A stretch of DNA of 64,000 bases from Cyclobacteriaceae bacterium (GTDB taxonomy: Bacteria; Bacteroidota; Bacteroidia; Cytophagales; Cyclobacteriaceae), in NCBI GenBank assembly GCA_016787755.1, contig JAEUUA010000013.1, forward strand, positions 248,001 through 312,000, written 5' to 3'. This document shows, in pieces, positions 8,642 through 18,738 of this stretch; positions within the stretch are counted from its first letter, which is position 1, and the number at the start of each line of letters is the position of its first letter. The notes below the pieces were generated by a model. It was not told where the DNA came from. It saw only the letters and a list, made by a program, of their open reading frames with translations, and did not search any database. A program made the position numbers and the translations under genes.

Positions 8642-10525
8642 TTAATGAGTATGATCCTTCTCTACTGTCATAGCATCTTCACTCATTTCCAATTTAATGA
8701 GATCGTTCTCATGAGCCAAGTTAGATTCAGGTGTTTCAGAATAAGGTATATGTTGAGGAATAAAATCTTCTTTCGAACCCGGCTTGCTGTAATCGTACGG
8801 CCAACGATACACGGTTGGTATTTCTCCAGGCCAGTTTCCGTGTCCGGGAAGTCTTGGTGTTGTCCATTCTAAGGTCGTTGAATTCCAAGGATTTGCCGAT
8901 GCTTGTTTCCCTCTAAAAATACTGTAAATAAAGTTGAACAAGAAAAGGAATTGAGCGGCCAACGTCATGATGGCAGCAATACTCACTAACATATTCAAAT
9001 CCGCAAACCCACTGAAGGTTTCAAAGTTTGTCCAGCTATAATACCTTCTTGGGAAACCTGCGATACCGATATAATGCATCGGGAAGAATACCAGGTAAAC
9101 CCCAACAAATGTGAACCAGAAATGAACATAGCCTAACTTCTCGTTCATCATGCGGCCAAACATTTTTGGGAACCAATGATATACACCAGCCACCATACCA
9201 AAGAAGGACGCACTTCCCATTACCAGGTGGAAGTGAGCAACTACAAAATACGTATCATGAAGCTGAATATCGATCGCTGAGTTACCCAGAAAAATACCGG
9301 TGATACCCCCTGTTAAAAAGAACGATACAAGGCCAATGGAAAATAACATGGCAGCTGTGAATTTTATATTCCCTTTCCAAAGCGTAGTAACGTAGTTAAA
9401 GATTTTTACAGCCGATGGTACTGCAATGATCAGGGTAAGCAAGGTAAAGATTGACCCTAAGAATGGATTCATACCCGTTACAAACATGTGGTGAGCCCAT
9501 ACTACGAACGATAAAATGGCGATGAACAACATAGAGCCCACCATCGCTTTGTATCCAAAGATTGGCTTGCGCGAATTGGTAGCAATAATCTCAGAGGTAA
9601 TTCCCAAGGCCGGCAATAACACAATGTATACCTCAGGGTGACCTAAGAACCAGAATAAGTGCTGGAATAAAATCGGACTTCCACCTTGGTTAGGCAATGC
9701 TTCACCACCAATATAGATATCTGACAAATAAAAACTTGTACCAAAACTACGATCAAATACCAATAACAGGGCAGCTGCAAAAAGCACCGGGAAAGAAAGT
9801 ATACCAATAATTGCCGTAAAGAAAAACGCCCAAATCGTTAACGGAAGTTTTGTAAACGACATGCCTTTGGTGCGCATGTTAATTACTGTGGTAATGTAGT
9901 TGATACTTCCCAGCAATGAACTCACAATAAAGAACACCATGGCTACTAACCACAACGTCATACCCAATCCAGAACCTTGCATGGCTTGCGGAAGTGCACT
10001 GAGTGGTGGATAAATTACCCACCCTCCGGAAGCTGGTCCTGTGGAGATGAACAACGAAATAAACATGATGCAACTGGAAATGAAGAAGAACCAGTATGAA
10101 AGCATGTTCATAAATCCACTGGCCATATCACGTGCGCCAATCTGAAGTGGAATTAAGAAATTACTAAAGGTTCCGCTCAATCCGGCTGTGAGCACGAAAA
10201 ACACCATGATGGTTCCATGCATGGTCACTAAGGCTAAATAAAATTCAGGATCGATCTTTCCTTCCGGTGTTAACCACCCTCCTAAGATGGGTTTCAACCA
10301 GGATAAGTCGGCATTCGGAAAACCTAACTGTAATCTGAAAAGAACTGAAAGCGTACCACCGATAAGAGCCCACGCCATACCTGTTATCAGGAATTGCTTG
10401 GCGATTACCTTGTGATCTTCGCAGAAAACATAGTTAGTCCAGAAATTACCATGATGAGCATGGTCATGTCCGTGGTCGTCATGATGTTCTGTTGAAGTGT
10501 GTGTATGTAAATCTATCGTTGCCAT
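8642..10525 (-). CDS. ctaD: Cytochrome c oxidase subunit I (aa3 type)
   Basis: 627 residues, somewhat longer than average because of a His-rich N-terminal tail and an extended C-terminus. The HPEVYIVLLP motif (about residue 297) contains the CuB histidine and the cross-linked tyrosine. HDTYFVVAHFHLVMG (about residue 430) contains the ligands of heme a3 and heme a. This is the catalytic subunit that reduces O2 to water and pumps protons. It lies 13 bases after ctaC. Confidence 0.97.
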   Translation of the reverse strand: MATIDLHTHTSTEHHDDHGHDHAHHGNFWTNYVFCEDHKVIAKQFLITGMAWALIGGTLSVLFRLQLGFPNADLSWLKPILGGWLTPEGKIDPEFYLALVTMHGTIMVFFVLTAGLSGTFSNFLIPLQIGARDMASGFMNMLSYWFFFISSCIMFISLFISTGPASGGWVIYPPLSALPQAMQGSGLGMTLWLVAMVFFIVSSLLGSINYITTVINMRTKGMSFTKLPLTIWAFFFTAIIGILSFPVLFAAALLLVFDRSFGTSFYLSDIYIGGEALPNQGGSPILFQHLFWFLGHPEVYIVLLPALGITSEIIATNSRKPIFGYKAMVGSMLFIAILSFVVWAHHMFVTGMNPFLGSIFTLLTLIIAVPSAVKIFNYVTTLWKGNIKFTAAMLFSIGLVSFFLTGGITGIFLGNSAIDIQLHDTYFVVAHFHLVMGSASFFGMVAGVYHWFPKMFGRMMNEKLGYVHFWFTFVGVYLVFFPMHYIGIAGFPRRYYSWTNFETFSGFADLNMLVSIAAIMTLAAQFLFLFNFIYSIFRGKQASANPWNSTTLEWTTPRLPGHGNWPGEIPTVYRWPYDYSKPGSKEDFIPQHIPYSETPESNLAHENDLIKLEMSEDAMTVEKDHTH

Positions 10526-10538
10526 GATTCGAAATATC

Positions 10539-11624
10539 TTAGTTTGATGTAACAGTTACCGGTGCCGCTAGTATAGCCTCTTGACTATCCATCGGGATAC
10601 CCGCCTTAATAATTGCAGCCTCTCTCAGTTCAACTGGAACTCGTTTCAAGTAATCAGGATTCTGTTTCAACCAGGCTTCCTGAGAACTCATCCATTTTTC
10701 ATAATCCTCGAACGTATCATGAACAAATACCGGAAAGCGCATTGAAAAATGTCCTCTTCCACAGATTTCTGTACAAGCCATTTCATAATTGAAATTTGGA
10801 TTGCCTGTTTCGGTGCGCATGTCAGCCGTTGATTTGGTGGGAATAAACTTGAAGGTGGTATACATCCCAGGAACGGCATCCATCTTCACCCGGAAGTGCG
10901 GAAGAAACACGCTATGCAAAACATCCTTTGCACGAATCATCAATTGAACTTCTCTTCCTTTTGGTAAGTGCAGCTCAAGGGATTTAAAATCATCCAGCGT
11001 GTTAACGTCTCTCAAATCCAATCCAAACTCATTGGAGGCATCAATCATTTTATAATTGTGTTTACCTAAGTGCTTGTCCCCACCCGGATATCGGGCAGTC
11101 CATAAAAATTGCTGCCCCACTAATTCAATTACTACTGCCTCTTTTGAAGCAGGTCCTGTAATATCATTCCAGGCCTTTAATCCGCTGAAAATTAACAGCG
11201 CCAGCACAATAGCAGGAATCACTGTCCAGGCAATTTCAAGTTTATGATCATCCGCAAAGAAGGTCGCTTTTCTTCCTTCCTCGTAGCGATACTTAAACGT
11301 GAACCAAAACATGACAATGAAAATGATTGCGAAGGCAACCACCGTAACGGCCATGGTTACCCAGAAAAGATAATCTGTTACAGCGCCATGCTCGGAAGCA
11401 ACCGGTAATGTATAGCCTTCGAAATGAACGTAAGAATACCAAAAGAACCAGCCCAAGCCGCCAATCATAAAGAAAAGCATCAAATATGCATTGACCGTAT
11501 TCCATGTAGAACCGTCATCGTCCTTTTTTCCTTTTACCAACTCCACCAGATTTCCGATCCTGAAAATCAGGTAGAGAATGGCCAGAACCAACACTACCCC
11601 CAAACCTATTATCAAACTCATCAT
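10539..11624 (-). CDS. ctaC: Cytochrome c oxidase subunit II
   Basis: 361 residues: two to three N-terminal helices, then a periplasmic cupredoxin domain with a complete CuA site, CTEICGRGHFSM (about residues 283-294: C-x3-C-x3-H-x2-M). There is no C-terminal CxxCH heme domain, so the enzyme is aa3 and not caa3, and it must take electrons from a separate cytochrome c or from the Act complex. The first Met pair (MMSL) leaves the exact start open by one codon. Confidence 0.95.
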   Translation of the reverse strand: MMSLIIGLGVVLVLAILYLIFRIGNLVELVKGKKDDDGSTWNTVNAYLMLFFMIGGLGWFFWYSYVHFEGYTLPVASEHGAVTDYLFWVTMAVTVVAFAIIFIVMFWFTFKYRYEEGRKATFFADDHKLEIAWTVIPAIVLALLIFSGLKAWNDITGPASKEAVVIELVGQQFLWTARYPGGDKHLGKHNYKMIDASNEFGLDLRDVNTLDDFKSLELHLPKGREVQLMIRAKDVLHSVFLPHFRVKMDAVPGMYTTFKFIPTKSTADMRTETGNPNFNYEMACTEICGRGHFSMRFPVFVHDTFEDYEKWMSSQEAWLKQNPDYLKRVPVELREAAIIKAGIPMDSQEAILAAPVTVTSN

Positions 11625-11650
11625 ACGTTTTCTTTATTCAGTGTTTTCAA

Positions 11651-12991
11651 TTAAATATGGTGATTCAAGCTTTCTTCCATCATGGGGTGATTCTTTGCAA
11701 CCAACGGCACTTTAGAAAGAGCCTGTAAGGATACAAACAGAAATGAGCCACAGAAAATAATGGCCAATCCTATCTCCAATAATCCTAACCCACCCTCATA
11801 TTGCATAACACCCGGTGTAACCATGTTATAAAAGTCAAACCAATGACCGACAATCACGATCGGGCAAACCACTTTTAACATTGACATGTGTCGCTTGGCG
11901 TCCCGTGTCATTAACAACAAGAATGGCAACACAAAGTTTAATATCAAATTCAAATAGAAGATCCAGGAGTACGGTGCATTCTTAATGCGTTGAATGAAAT
12001 ACACCGTCTCTTCAGGAATGTTAGCATAGTAAATCAACATGAACTGGCTAAACCAGATATATGTCCAAAAAATACTGAATGCAAAAATGAATTTCCCCAA
12101 ATCGTGGAGGTGATTGGCATTCACCATTTTCAGATATCCCTGCTCTTTTAAATAAACAACAATCAAGGTAATCATGGATAATCCTGCTACCCACCAGCTG
12201 GCAAATATGTACCAGCCAAACATCGTACTAAACCAGTGTGGGTCAATACTCATTACCCAATCCCAGGCAGCGATTGATGAACTGTAACCAAAAAATACTA
12301 GAAAGATCGCAGACCACTTTCTGGCTCCCAACCAATTGGATGTACCTCCTTCAACATCTTCCGCCAACATTTTTTTCTTGATTACGGTAAAGAACCAATA
12401 CCACAAACCAAAAAACACGACCATTCTTAGTATAAAGAATGCCGGAAATCCACCTGCATGAAGAGGCCAAAAGAAATAAGGACTTTTAGCTTCCAATGCA
12501 GGATCAAAATCATGTCCACCTTCCACATAAAGATCATGGTGCGTCCAATGGAATACGTCACCTTTTACGAGGAACCAAAGCCCAAGCATCAAAATACCAG
12601 AGATCGGAATCCACTGCCCCATGGCTAATGGGATTCGCTTAATAGGTGCCGACCAACCCGCTTGTGCAGCATATTGAATGGCTACGAAGAACAACCCAAT
12701 AAGCCCCATCCCTGCAAAGAACACGTTGTTATGCCATAGGGACGTGTAAATTTTCTTTAACCAGGTTGCGGTTTCATGATGTCCTCCAACTTCTGGCTCA
12801 CCGGCTGGCTCAGTACTGGCAATCAGGCTCTTAGAAATCTCAACGGATGCATGATGACCTTCGGCAGTGCCATGATCGCCTGCATTCATCGCCATAAATA
12901 CTCCAATTACAAAAAGAAGAGCACCTACACCCAACAGAATGAATAGACTCCGTTTTGTTTCAGGTTTAAAAATATACTGTTCGTCCGCCAT
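11651..12991 (-). CDS. actF: Alternative complex III subunit ActF
   Basis: 446 residues with about ten membrane helices, the NrfD/PsrC-type fold of ActC and ActF. It is a quinone-side membrane subunit of the quinol:cytochrome c oxidoreductase that replaces the bc1 complex in many Bacteroidota. Family stretches include FFGYSSSIAAWDWVMSIDPH and the helix around WTYIWFSQFMLIYYANIPEE. It closes the act block and leads into ctaC after 26 bases, the gene order expected for an ACIII-aa3 supercomplex. Confidence 0.92.
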   Translation of the reverse strand: MADEQYIFKPETKRSLFILLGVGALLFVIGVFMAMNAGDHGTAEGHHASVEISKSLIASTEPAGEPEVGGHHETATWLKKIYTSLWHNNVFFAGMGLIGLFFVAIQYAAQAGWSAPIKRIPLAMGQWIPISGILMLGLWFLVKGDVFHWTHHDLYVEGGHDFDPALEAKSPYFFWPLHAGGFPAFFILRMVVFFGLWYWFFTVIKKKMLAEDVEGGTSNWLGARKWSAIFLVFFGYSSSIAAWDWVMSIDPHWFSTMFGWYIFASWWVAGLSMITLIVVYLKEQGYLKMVNANHLHDLGKFIFAFSIFWTYIWFSQFMLIYYANIPEETVYFIQRIKNAPYSWIFYLNLILNFVLPFLLLMTRDAKRHMSMLKVVCPIVIVGHWFDFYNMVTPGVMQYEGGLGLLEIGLAIIFCGSFLFVSLQALSKVPLVAKNHPMMEESLNHHI

Positions 12992-13013
12992 GTGGTTTGA
13001 TATCTAGTAAGTA

Positions 13014-13661
13014 TTAATTCGTTTGCAATTGTTTCACATACTTGGCAATCTTCCAACGCTCTTCATCATTCACTTGTGAACCGTGTGAACCCATCAATCC
13101 TTTTCCATAGGTAATTACATGAAAGATGTGACCTTCACTTACTCCCTTGATTGCATCCCCTGTCAAGTTAGCAACGCCCGGATATTTATCAGCGACTAAT
13201 CCATCGCCTGCGCCTTTTGCGCCATGGCAATGCTTGCAGTTGATTTCATACAACATTTTTCCCTGCGCTAAAATTGCAGGAGTGGCTTCAAATGGATTAA
13301 CCATTTTATTGGCTAACCGTAATCCTGTAGTATCATTAGCACCGCGGTAAGGCAACCAACCATTGGCATTTCTGCGAACTGTGTTTGGTGCCGGCAAGCG
13401 CATGTTCATCCCGTAAGGATTGTAATCGTTAGAATTGTAAAACTCTCCCCGGCCATTGTCCAATGAGCTAAGCCACATACCAGCTTCCTTATCTTTGATT
13501 TGAGTAAGCGGTTCATAGGCCACCGAGTGATACATATTAGGAGCGTACTCTCTACCCGGATTATCTCCTCCGGCTTTGCAACCGGCCAGCAAGGCAGCCA
13601 CTGCCACGCTCGCTAAACTAACTTGTATAAAACGTATGCTCATGTTAAAAATTCTTTTCAT
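13014..13661 (-). CDS. actE: Alternative complex III monoheme cytochrome c, ActE
   Basis: 215 residues. The lipoprotein signal ends in LAGCKAGG, so the protein is likely membrane-anchored through a lipid. A single CKHCH heme motif lies near residue 141, with the Met ligand probably in GKGLMGSHG and a closing ERWKIAKYVKQL helix typical of class I cytochrome c. It passes electrons from ActA/ActB to the oxidase or a soluble carrier. Its start overlaps actD by 17 bases; an inner ATG at 13643 would avoid the overlap and keep the signal peptide. Confidence 0.92.
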   Translation of the reverse strand: MKRIFNMSIRFIQVSLASVAVAALLAGCKAGGDNPGREYAPNMYHSVAYEPLTQIKDKEAGMWLSSLDNGRGEFYNSNDYNPYGMNMRLPAPNTVRRNANGWLPYRGANDTTGLRLANKMVNPFEATPAILAQGKMLYEINCKHCHGAKGAGDGLVADKYPGVANLTGDAIKGVSEGHIFHVITYGKGLMGSHGSQVNDEERWKIAKYVKQLQTN

Positions 13662-14172
13662 TTACTTCTGATGCTCCGTTATCTTTTAAGATCCGACTAA
13701 TGTCATCCTTACTTAATTTATTTGAAGCCAGATCAATCGCCATCACGTGCTTATCATCTGTGCTGCGCAGGTCAAACGAACGAGGCTTTTTATAAGGTTT
13801 CATATCGCTTACTATAAAAAAGGTTGCTACCATCCCCAAAGCTGATAATAACACAGTTAACTCAAAGGTTACTGGAATAAAGGGGGGTAACGAAACAAAA
13901 TTCTTTCCACCGATAATCATTGGCCAATCGTAACCTAACATCCAGATTTGCATGGTTAAAGCAAGGATGGTTCCGGTCATACCGAATAAGAATGCAGCAA
14001 TGGGCAACCGTGTACGCTTGTAGCCTAATACTTCATCCAGCCCGTGCACTGGAAATGGCGAATATACCTCGTGTATCTTTACACCCTTCTCACGAATACC
14101 TTCTATTCCATGAAGCAAGATATCGTCATCATCAAATATGCCTACTAAATAATTTTCTTTTGTGTTGCTCAT
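13645..14172 (-). CDS. actD: Alternative complex III subunit ActD (DUF3341)
   Basis: 175 residues. A soluble N-terminal part (YLVGIFDDDDILLHGIEGIREKGVKIHEVYSPFPVHGLDE) is followed by two membrane helices, the DUF3341 layout of ActD. The role is structural in ACIII. It lies 1 base after actC and overlaps actE by 17 bases, which points to tight coupling of subunit synthesis. Confidence 0.92.
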   Translation of the reverse strand: MSNTKENYLVGIFDDDDILLHGIEGIREKGVKIHEVYSPFPVHGLDEVLGYKRTRLPIAAFLFGMTGTILALTMQIWMLGYDWPMIIGGKNFVSLPPFIPVTFELTVLLSALGMVATFFIVSDMKPYKKPRSFDLRSTDDKHVMAIDLASNKLSKDDISRILKDNGASEVNEKNF

Positions 14173-14173
14173 A

Positions 14174-15547
14174 TTAATGCTTCTTTTCGGAAGATGATTT
14201 AATAATACTCTTAACCTCTGCCATGTTAATCACGGGAAAGAATTTCGCAAATAAGAAGAATGCCGTAAAGAAAAATCCAAACGTCAGAATATATTCACCC
14301 ACATCATACAACGTTGGGTAAAACATAGACCAGCTTGAAGGAAGATAATCGCGGTGAATGGAGGTTACAATAATTACAAAGCGTTCGAACCACATCCCGA
14401 TGTTCACAATGATGGATAACACAAACGTAGCTACGATGTTGGTGCGTAATTTTTTCCACCAGAATAATTGTGGGGAAATCACATTACACGTCATCATAGA
14501 GGCATAAGCCCACCAATATGGACCCGTGGCTCGATTATAGAAAGCATAAAACTCAGCGGGTACCTGACCATACCAGGCAATAAAAAACTCCGTGATATAA
14601 GCTATACCCACTATTGATCCTGTGATAATGATGATGATGTTCATCAATTCAATGTGATAAATCGTAATGTAATCTTCCAATTTGAAAACCTTGCGAGTCA
14701 CAATCAACAATGTTAACACCATGGCAAACCCTGAGAAGATCGCTCCAGCCACAAAGTATGGAGGGAAGATCGTAGTGTGCCAACCTGGCACCACTGACGT
14801 TGCAAAGTCGAACGATACAATGGTGTGAACCGAAAGTACAAGCGGTGTTGAAAGACCGGCTAATATTAAAGCCACTGACTCATAGCGCATCCAGGTTTTA
14901 GCTGCACCATCCCATCCAAAGCTTAACGCATTATAAATCGTTGCACGGGTTTTATTTCCCATGCGAATTGCGCGATCTCTGATTACTGCAAAATCCGGGA
15001 TTAACCCGATGTACCAGAATACTAAGGAAACCGTGAAGTACGTGGTGATCGCAAACACATCCCACAATAATGGCGAATTAAAGTTAGCCCAAAGCGAACC
15101 CCATGTATTTGGCAACGGAAGTACCCAGTACATGCCTAACCACAAGCGACCCATGTGAACCAATGGAAACGTGGCAGCACAAATAACGGCAAAGATTGTC
15201 ATCGCTTCCGCTGCGCGGTTGATCGACATTCTCCACTTTTGACGGAATAATAAAAGAATCGCAGAAATCAACGTGCCCGCGTGACCAATACCCACCCACC
15301 AAACGAAGTTGGTGATATCCCATGCCCATCCAACGGTTTTGTTCAATCCCCACATGCCAATGCCTTCCCATAATACGGTAGCCAGACAGTAGACACCAAA
15401 CATTAATAATACGAGCGAAATACCAAAAGCTATCCACCACAGGCGTGTAGGTTTACCCTCCACCTGCCGGCTGATGTCTTCGGAAACATCTCGCATTGTT
15501 TTTCCACCCGTAATTAAAGATTCACGTAATGTTGAAGTTGCTTGCAT
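14174..15547 (-). CDS. actC: Alternative complex III subunit ActC (NrfD-like)
   Basis: 457 residues with ten predicted helices. Conserved NrfD/PsrC motifs include WAWDITNFVWWVGIGHAGT early and FVAGAIFSGFAMVLTL in the middle. It is the membrane quinol-oxidising partner of ActB. It follows actB after 33 bases. The closeness of sequence to ActF fits the ancient duplication known for these two subunits. Confidence 0.94.
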   Translation of the reverse strand: MQATSTLRESLITGGKTMRDVSEDISRQVEGKPTRLWWIAFGISLVLLMFGVYCLATVLWEGIGMWGLNKTVGWAWDITNFVWWVGIGHAGTLISAILLLFRQKWRMSINRAAEAMTIFAVICAATFPLVHMGRLWLGMYWVLPLPNTWGSLWANFNSPLLWDVFAITTYFTVSLVFWYIGLIPDFAVIRDRAIRMGNKTRATIYNALSFGWDGAAKTWMRYESVALILAGLSTPLVLSVHTIVSFDFATSVVPGWHTTIFPPYFVAGAIFSGFAMVLTLLIVTRKVFKLEDYITIYHIELMNIIIIITGSIVGIAYITEFFIAWYGQVPAEFYAFYNRATGPYWWAYASMMTCNVISPQLFWWKKLRTNIVATFVLSIIVNIGMWFERFVIIVTSIHRDYLPSSWSMFYPTLYDVGEYILTFGFFFTAFFLFAKFFPVINMAEVKSIIKSSSEKKH

Positions 15548-15580
15548 ACTCAGTTTCGTATCAATTCCTTATTCTAAAAA

Positions 15581-18500
15581 CTATGCGTTCTCTTTTACTT
15601 TATCCTTGTTTCTGATTTTGGTCAGATAGAAAATATTTGGCTTCACACCAATTTCCTCCAACACCCTGTAAGCGCGTGGATTGTTATATTTCTTATCGAT
15701 ACCGTAGTTGAACACTTTCTCCTCTTCCCCGTCTTCGTTCTTTACCATCTTGTAATGATCGATTTGCAACAACTTGCTGATTTTGCTTTCGGTATCGTTC
15801 ATGTCGCCAAACACAATAGCTCCGGTTGAGCAAGCTGCCTGACAGGCCGTAACTACTTCACCATCTTTCAGTGTTCTTCGTTCGCGCTTAGCAGTAAGTT
15901 TTCCAGACTGAATACGCTGCACACAGAATGAACATTTTTCCATTACACCACGTGAACGAACGGTAACATCCGGATTCAACACCATACGACCGATATCGGT
16001 GTTCATGGATGGGTTGACCGTTTGAAACTGCTGATTATCGTGATACTTGAACCAGTTAAATCGCCTTACTTTATAAGGACAGTTGTTGGCACAATAGCGT
16101 GTACCGATGCAACGGTTATAGGTCATTTGATTTAATCCTTCTGTGCTGTGCGTTGTTGCTGCTACCGGACATACCGTTTCGCACGGTGCATTATTGCAAT
16201 GCTGGCACAACATAGGTTGAAACACAACTTCAGGATTTTCAGAAGCGATTTCTGCTTCTTTATAATTCTCAGGCTTTGCTTCACTCGTATAATAACGGTC
16301 AATACGTAACCAATGCATTTCCCTACGATTGATTACCTCTTGCTTTCCTACAATTGAAACGTTGTTCTCAACATTACAAGCCACCACGCATGAGCCGCAA
16401 CCTGTACACGTATTCAAATCGATGGACATTCCCCAATGATGGTTTTTGTACTCATGACCTTTCCACAGGCTGAGTGTGCCAGGTTCTACCTTGTCACCCC
16501 ACTTGGTTATTTTAGCAGACCGCTCATTCCAATATTCGGGGTTCTTAGTATAATCTGAAAGCAAAGATTCCTGAATCACATTCTCGCGACCCATGTAGGT
16601 CTGATGAATTTGAGTTTGTGCTAATTGGAACTTCTCATCTGTTTTCTCAACTTTTACTCCGCTTAAAACACTAAAGCCTATGCTTTCACCGGAAGTAAGC
16701 ATGGGATACACATTGGCGCCAATGTTCTCTCCTACCTTACCTACTTTGGTGCGGCCATATCCTAGCGCAATACCCACTGTACCAAATGCCTGACCAGGTT
16801 GAACCAAGGCAGCTACTGTAACCGTTTTTCCATTGGCCGTAAGGTTTACTAACTGTGTGCGGCCTTCCGAATCATTTTCGATTCCAAGTGCGGTAGCATC
16901 AGTAAGCGAAATAGTAATGTAATGATCCCACGTAGCTTTCGTGATAGGATCTGGTAATTCTTGTAGTAACGGATTGTTTGCCTGTGAACCATTTCCTACT
17001 CCGTAACTTTCGTAGATAGCAAGTTCAAGACCTGTGTTAGTTGCCTTATAGGTTGACCCGATAGCCGCTAATGCGCCTTCTACATTTCCTGCAAAGGAAT
17101 AGGATGCGGGTGCTGAACTCCCTTCAAGTACACCATCGTATAAACACTTATCCCAGAAACTCTGGAAGTCGCCAGTCGAAGCTGAATAGAATCTGTCCTT
17201 CCAATATTGCTGAACAAAAGAAAAATACTCGGTATTGCTTTCGCCTGCCCACACCAGGAAACTCTCCTGTGCTTGCCGTGTTTTAAACAAAGGCGAAATG
17301 GTAGGTTGTGAAAGACTAAATGAATTCAATTTAGGTTCCGCGTCATTCCATGATTCAAGGTAATGATGATCCGGAGCAATTAAACCAGAAGCTGATGCAG
17401 TTTCATCAGGTGTGGTTGACGTTGAAACTGAAAGTGTTAGCTTTTTCAATGCAGCAGCGATGGCTTCTCCTTTCGGATGATCGTACACCGGGTTGCAATT
17501 GTAGAAGATAACGCCATCTACTTTTCCCCCCTGAACATCCGATACAAACGTAGCCATCTCTTCGTCATTTCCCTGACGGTAATTAACCGGAGAACCTGGA
17601 AGAATGGTTGTACCGTAGCTGCCCAACAAATTGTTGATGGCATTCACTACAATCTGAACCGACTTATCATTAGAACCGCATACTACCAGGGCTTTGCCAG
17701 CATTGGCTTTCAGTTCATTTGCTGCTTTTTCAAGATGTGCAATCTTATCAATGCTCTTCAGTCCGTTGCCGGATAGAATATTATAAATCTGTGCTACCAC
17801 CAATCCTTCCTGCGAAGGTTTGATCATAGAACGATAGTCTGCATTGGCACCCGTAAGAGAAAGATTCGTCTCAAACTGATACAAGCGCGACATTTCTTTT
17901 TTCTCTTCGGTAATCTCTCTGTTTACTGCAAACTGCTTGGTGAATTCAATAGGCGATAACCAGGTACCTAAGAAATCGGCACCAATGCTTACGATGGTTT
18001 TTGCTTTGCTGAAGTCATACGAAGGAATCATAGCCGTACCAAAAGATTCTTTGTTGGCTTTCTGAATTCCGTAATAAGAGATTGGGTCGTACTGAACGTG
18101 TGTAGTCGTGGGGTACTTCGCTTTGAATTTATCAATCGCAGCTTTTGTACTTGGACTTAATATCGTATTGCTAACAATTCGAATCTGGCCACCCTTGGCT
18201 GAGATCTCATTGAGTTTTGCAATTACTTCTTTATCAAGAGTTTCCCAATCTTTCTTTTCAGCACCTGCCATCGGTCCGCGCAAGCGATAGTTGTCATACA
18301 ACGACATTACTGAAGCCTCCACCTGGGCACTGGTTCCACCCATAGTAACTTTAGAAAGATTATTACCTTCTATTTTGATTGGACGACCATCACGCACCTT
18401 CACTACGATACTGCAGTAATCACCGCCATTGATATAACTGGAAGCGTAATAGTTTGGAATGCCCGGATCTGCATCCATTGGTTTATTTATATACGGAATG

Positions 18501-18703
18501 GCCTTGCGGATAGGTGCTTCGCAGGCTGCCAGAGATGCAGCGGCCACGCTAAAGCCCATCATTTTCAAAAAGTCTCTGCGCGAATGGCCCGGGTCTTCCT
18601 GAACGGCCAAATCCACAAATTCTTTATCGGCATTCTTCACAAACTCAGAATCATTCTTCAGTTGTGGTAAGCCTTTCCAGTATGTCTTATTCGTATTACT
18701 CAT
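15581..18703 (-). CDS. actB: Alternative complex III subunit ActB (molybdopterin-like plus Fe-S)
   Basis: 1040 residues. A twin-arginine signal (SRRDFLKMMGFSVAAASLAAC) also shows a lipobox-like cysteine. The first ~700 residues are a molybdopterin-oxidoreductase-like fold that in ACIII carries no molybdenum. The last third is a ferredoxin-like domain with four cysteine clusters: CTGCGSCVVAC, CQHCNNAPCETVCP, CIGTRYCANNCP and a split set CSFC...CQAAC. These wire electrons from the quinone subunits to the cytochromes ActA and ActE. It lies between actA and actC. Confidence 0.95.
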   Translation of the reverse strand: MSNTNKTYWKGLPQLKNDSEFVKNADKEFVDLAVQEDPGHSRRDFLKMMGFSVAAASLAACEAPIRKAIPYINKPMDADPGIPNYYASSYINGGDYCSIVVKVRDGRPIKIEGNNLSKVTMGGTSAQVEASVMSLYDNYRLRGPMAGAEKKDWETLDKEVIAKLNEISAKGGQIRIVSNTILSPSTKAAIDKFKAKYPTTTHVQYDPISYYGIQKANKESFGTAMIPSYDFSKAKTIVSIGADFLGTWLSPIEFTKQFAVNREITEEKKEMSRLYQFETNLSLTGANADYRSMIKPSQEGLVVAQIYNILSGNGLKSIDKIAHLEKAANELKANAGKALVVCGSNDKSVQIVVNAINNLLGSYGTTILPGSPVNYRQGNDEEMATFVSDVQGGKVDGVIFYNCNPVYDHPKGEAIAAALKKLTLSVSTSTTPDETASASGLIAPDHHYLESWNDAEPKLNSFSLSQPTISPLFKTRQAQESFLVWAGESNTEYFSFVQQYWKDRFYSASTGDFQSFWDKCLYDGVLEGSSAPASYSFAGNVEGALAAIGSTYKATNTGLELAIYESYGVGNGSQANNPLLQELPDPITKATWDHYITISLTDATALGIENDSEGRTQLVNLTANGKTVTVAALVQPGQAFGTVGIALGYGRTKVGKVGENIGANVYPMLTSGESIGFSVLSGVKVEKTDEKFQLAQTQIHQTYMGRENVIQESLLSDYTKNPEYWNERSAKITKWGDKVEPGTLSLWKGHEYKNHHWGMSIDLNTCTGCGSCVVACNVENNVSIVGKQEVINRREMHWLRIDRYYTSEAKPENYKEAEIASENPEVVFQPMLCQHCNNAPCETVCPVAATTHSTEGLNQMTYNRCIGTRYCANNCPYKVRRFNWFKYHDNQQFQTVNPSMNTDIGRMVLNPDVTVRSRGVMEKCSFCVQRIQSGKLTAKRERRTLKDGEVVTACQAACSTGAIVFGDMNDTESKISKLLQIDHYKMVKNEDGEEEKVFNYGIDKKYNNPRAYRVLEEIGVKPNIFYLTKIRNKDKVKENA

Positions 18704-18738
18704 AGATTCAAAATCCTGTCGAGATCAAACAATATATT

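Noticed and set aside
10539..11624. caa3-type oxidase
   Set aside because: Subunit II ends after the CuA domain and has no CxxCH heme motif, so the oxidase is called aa3.
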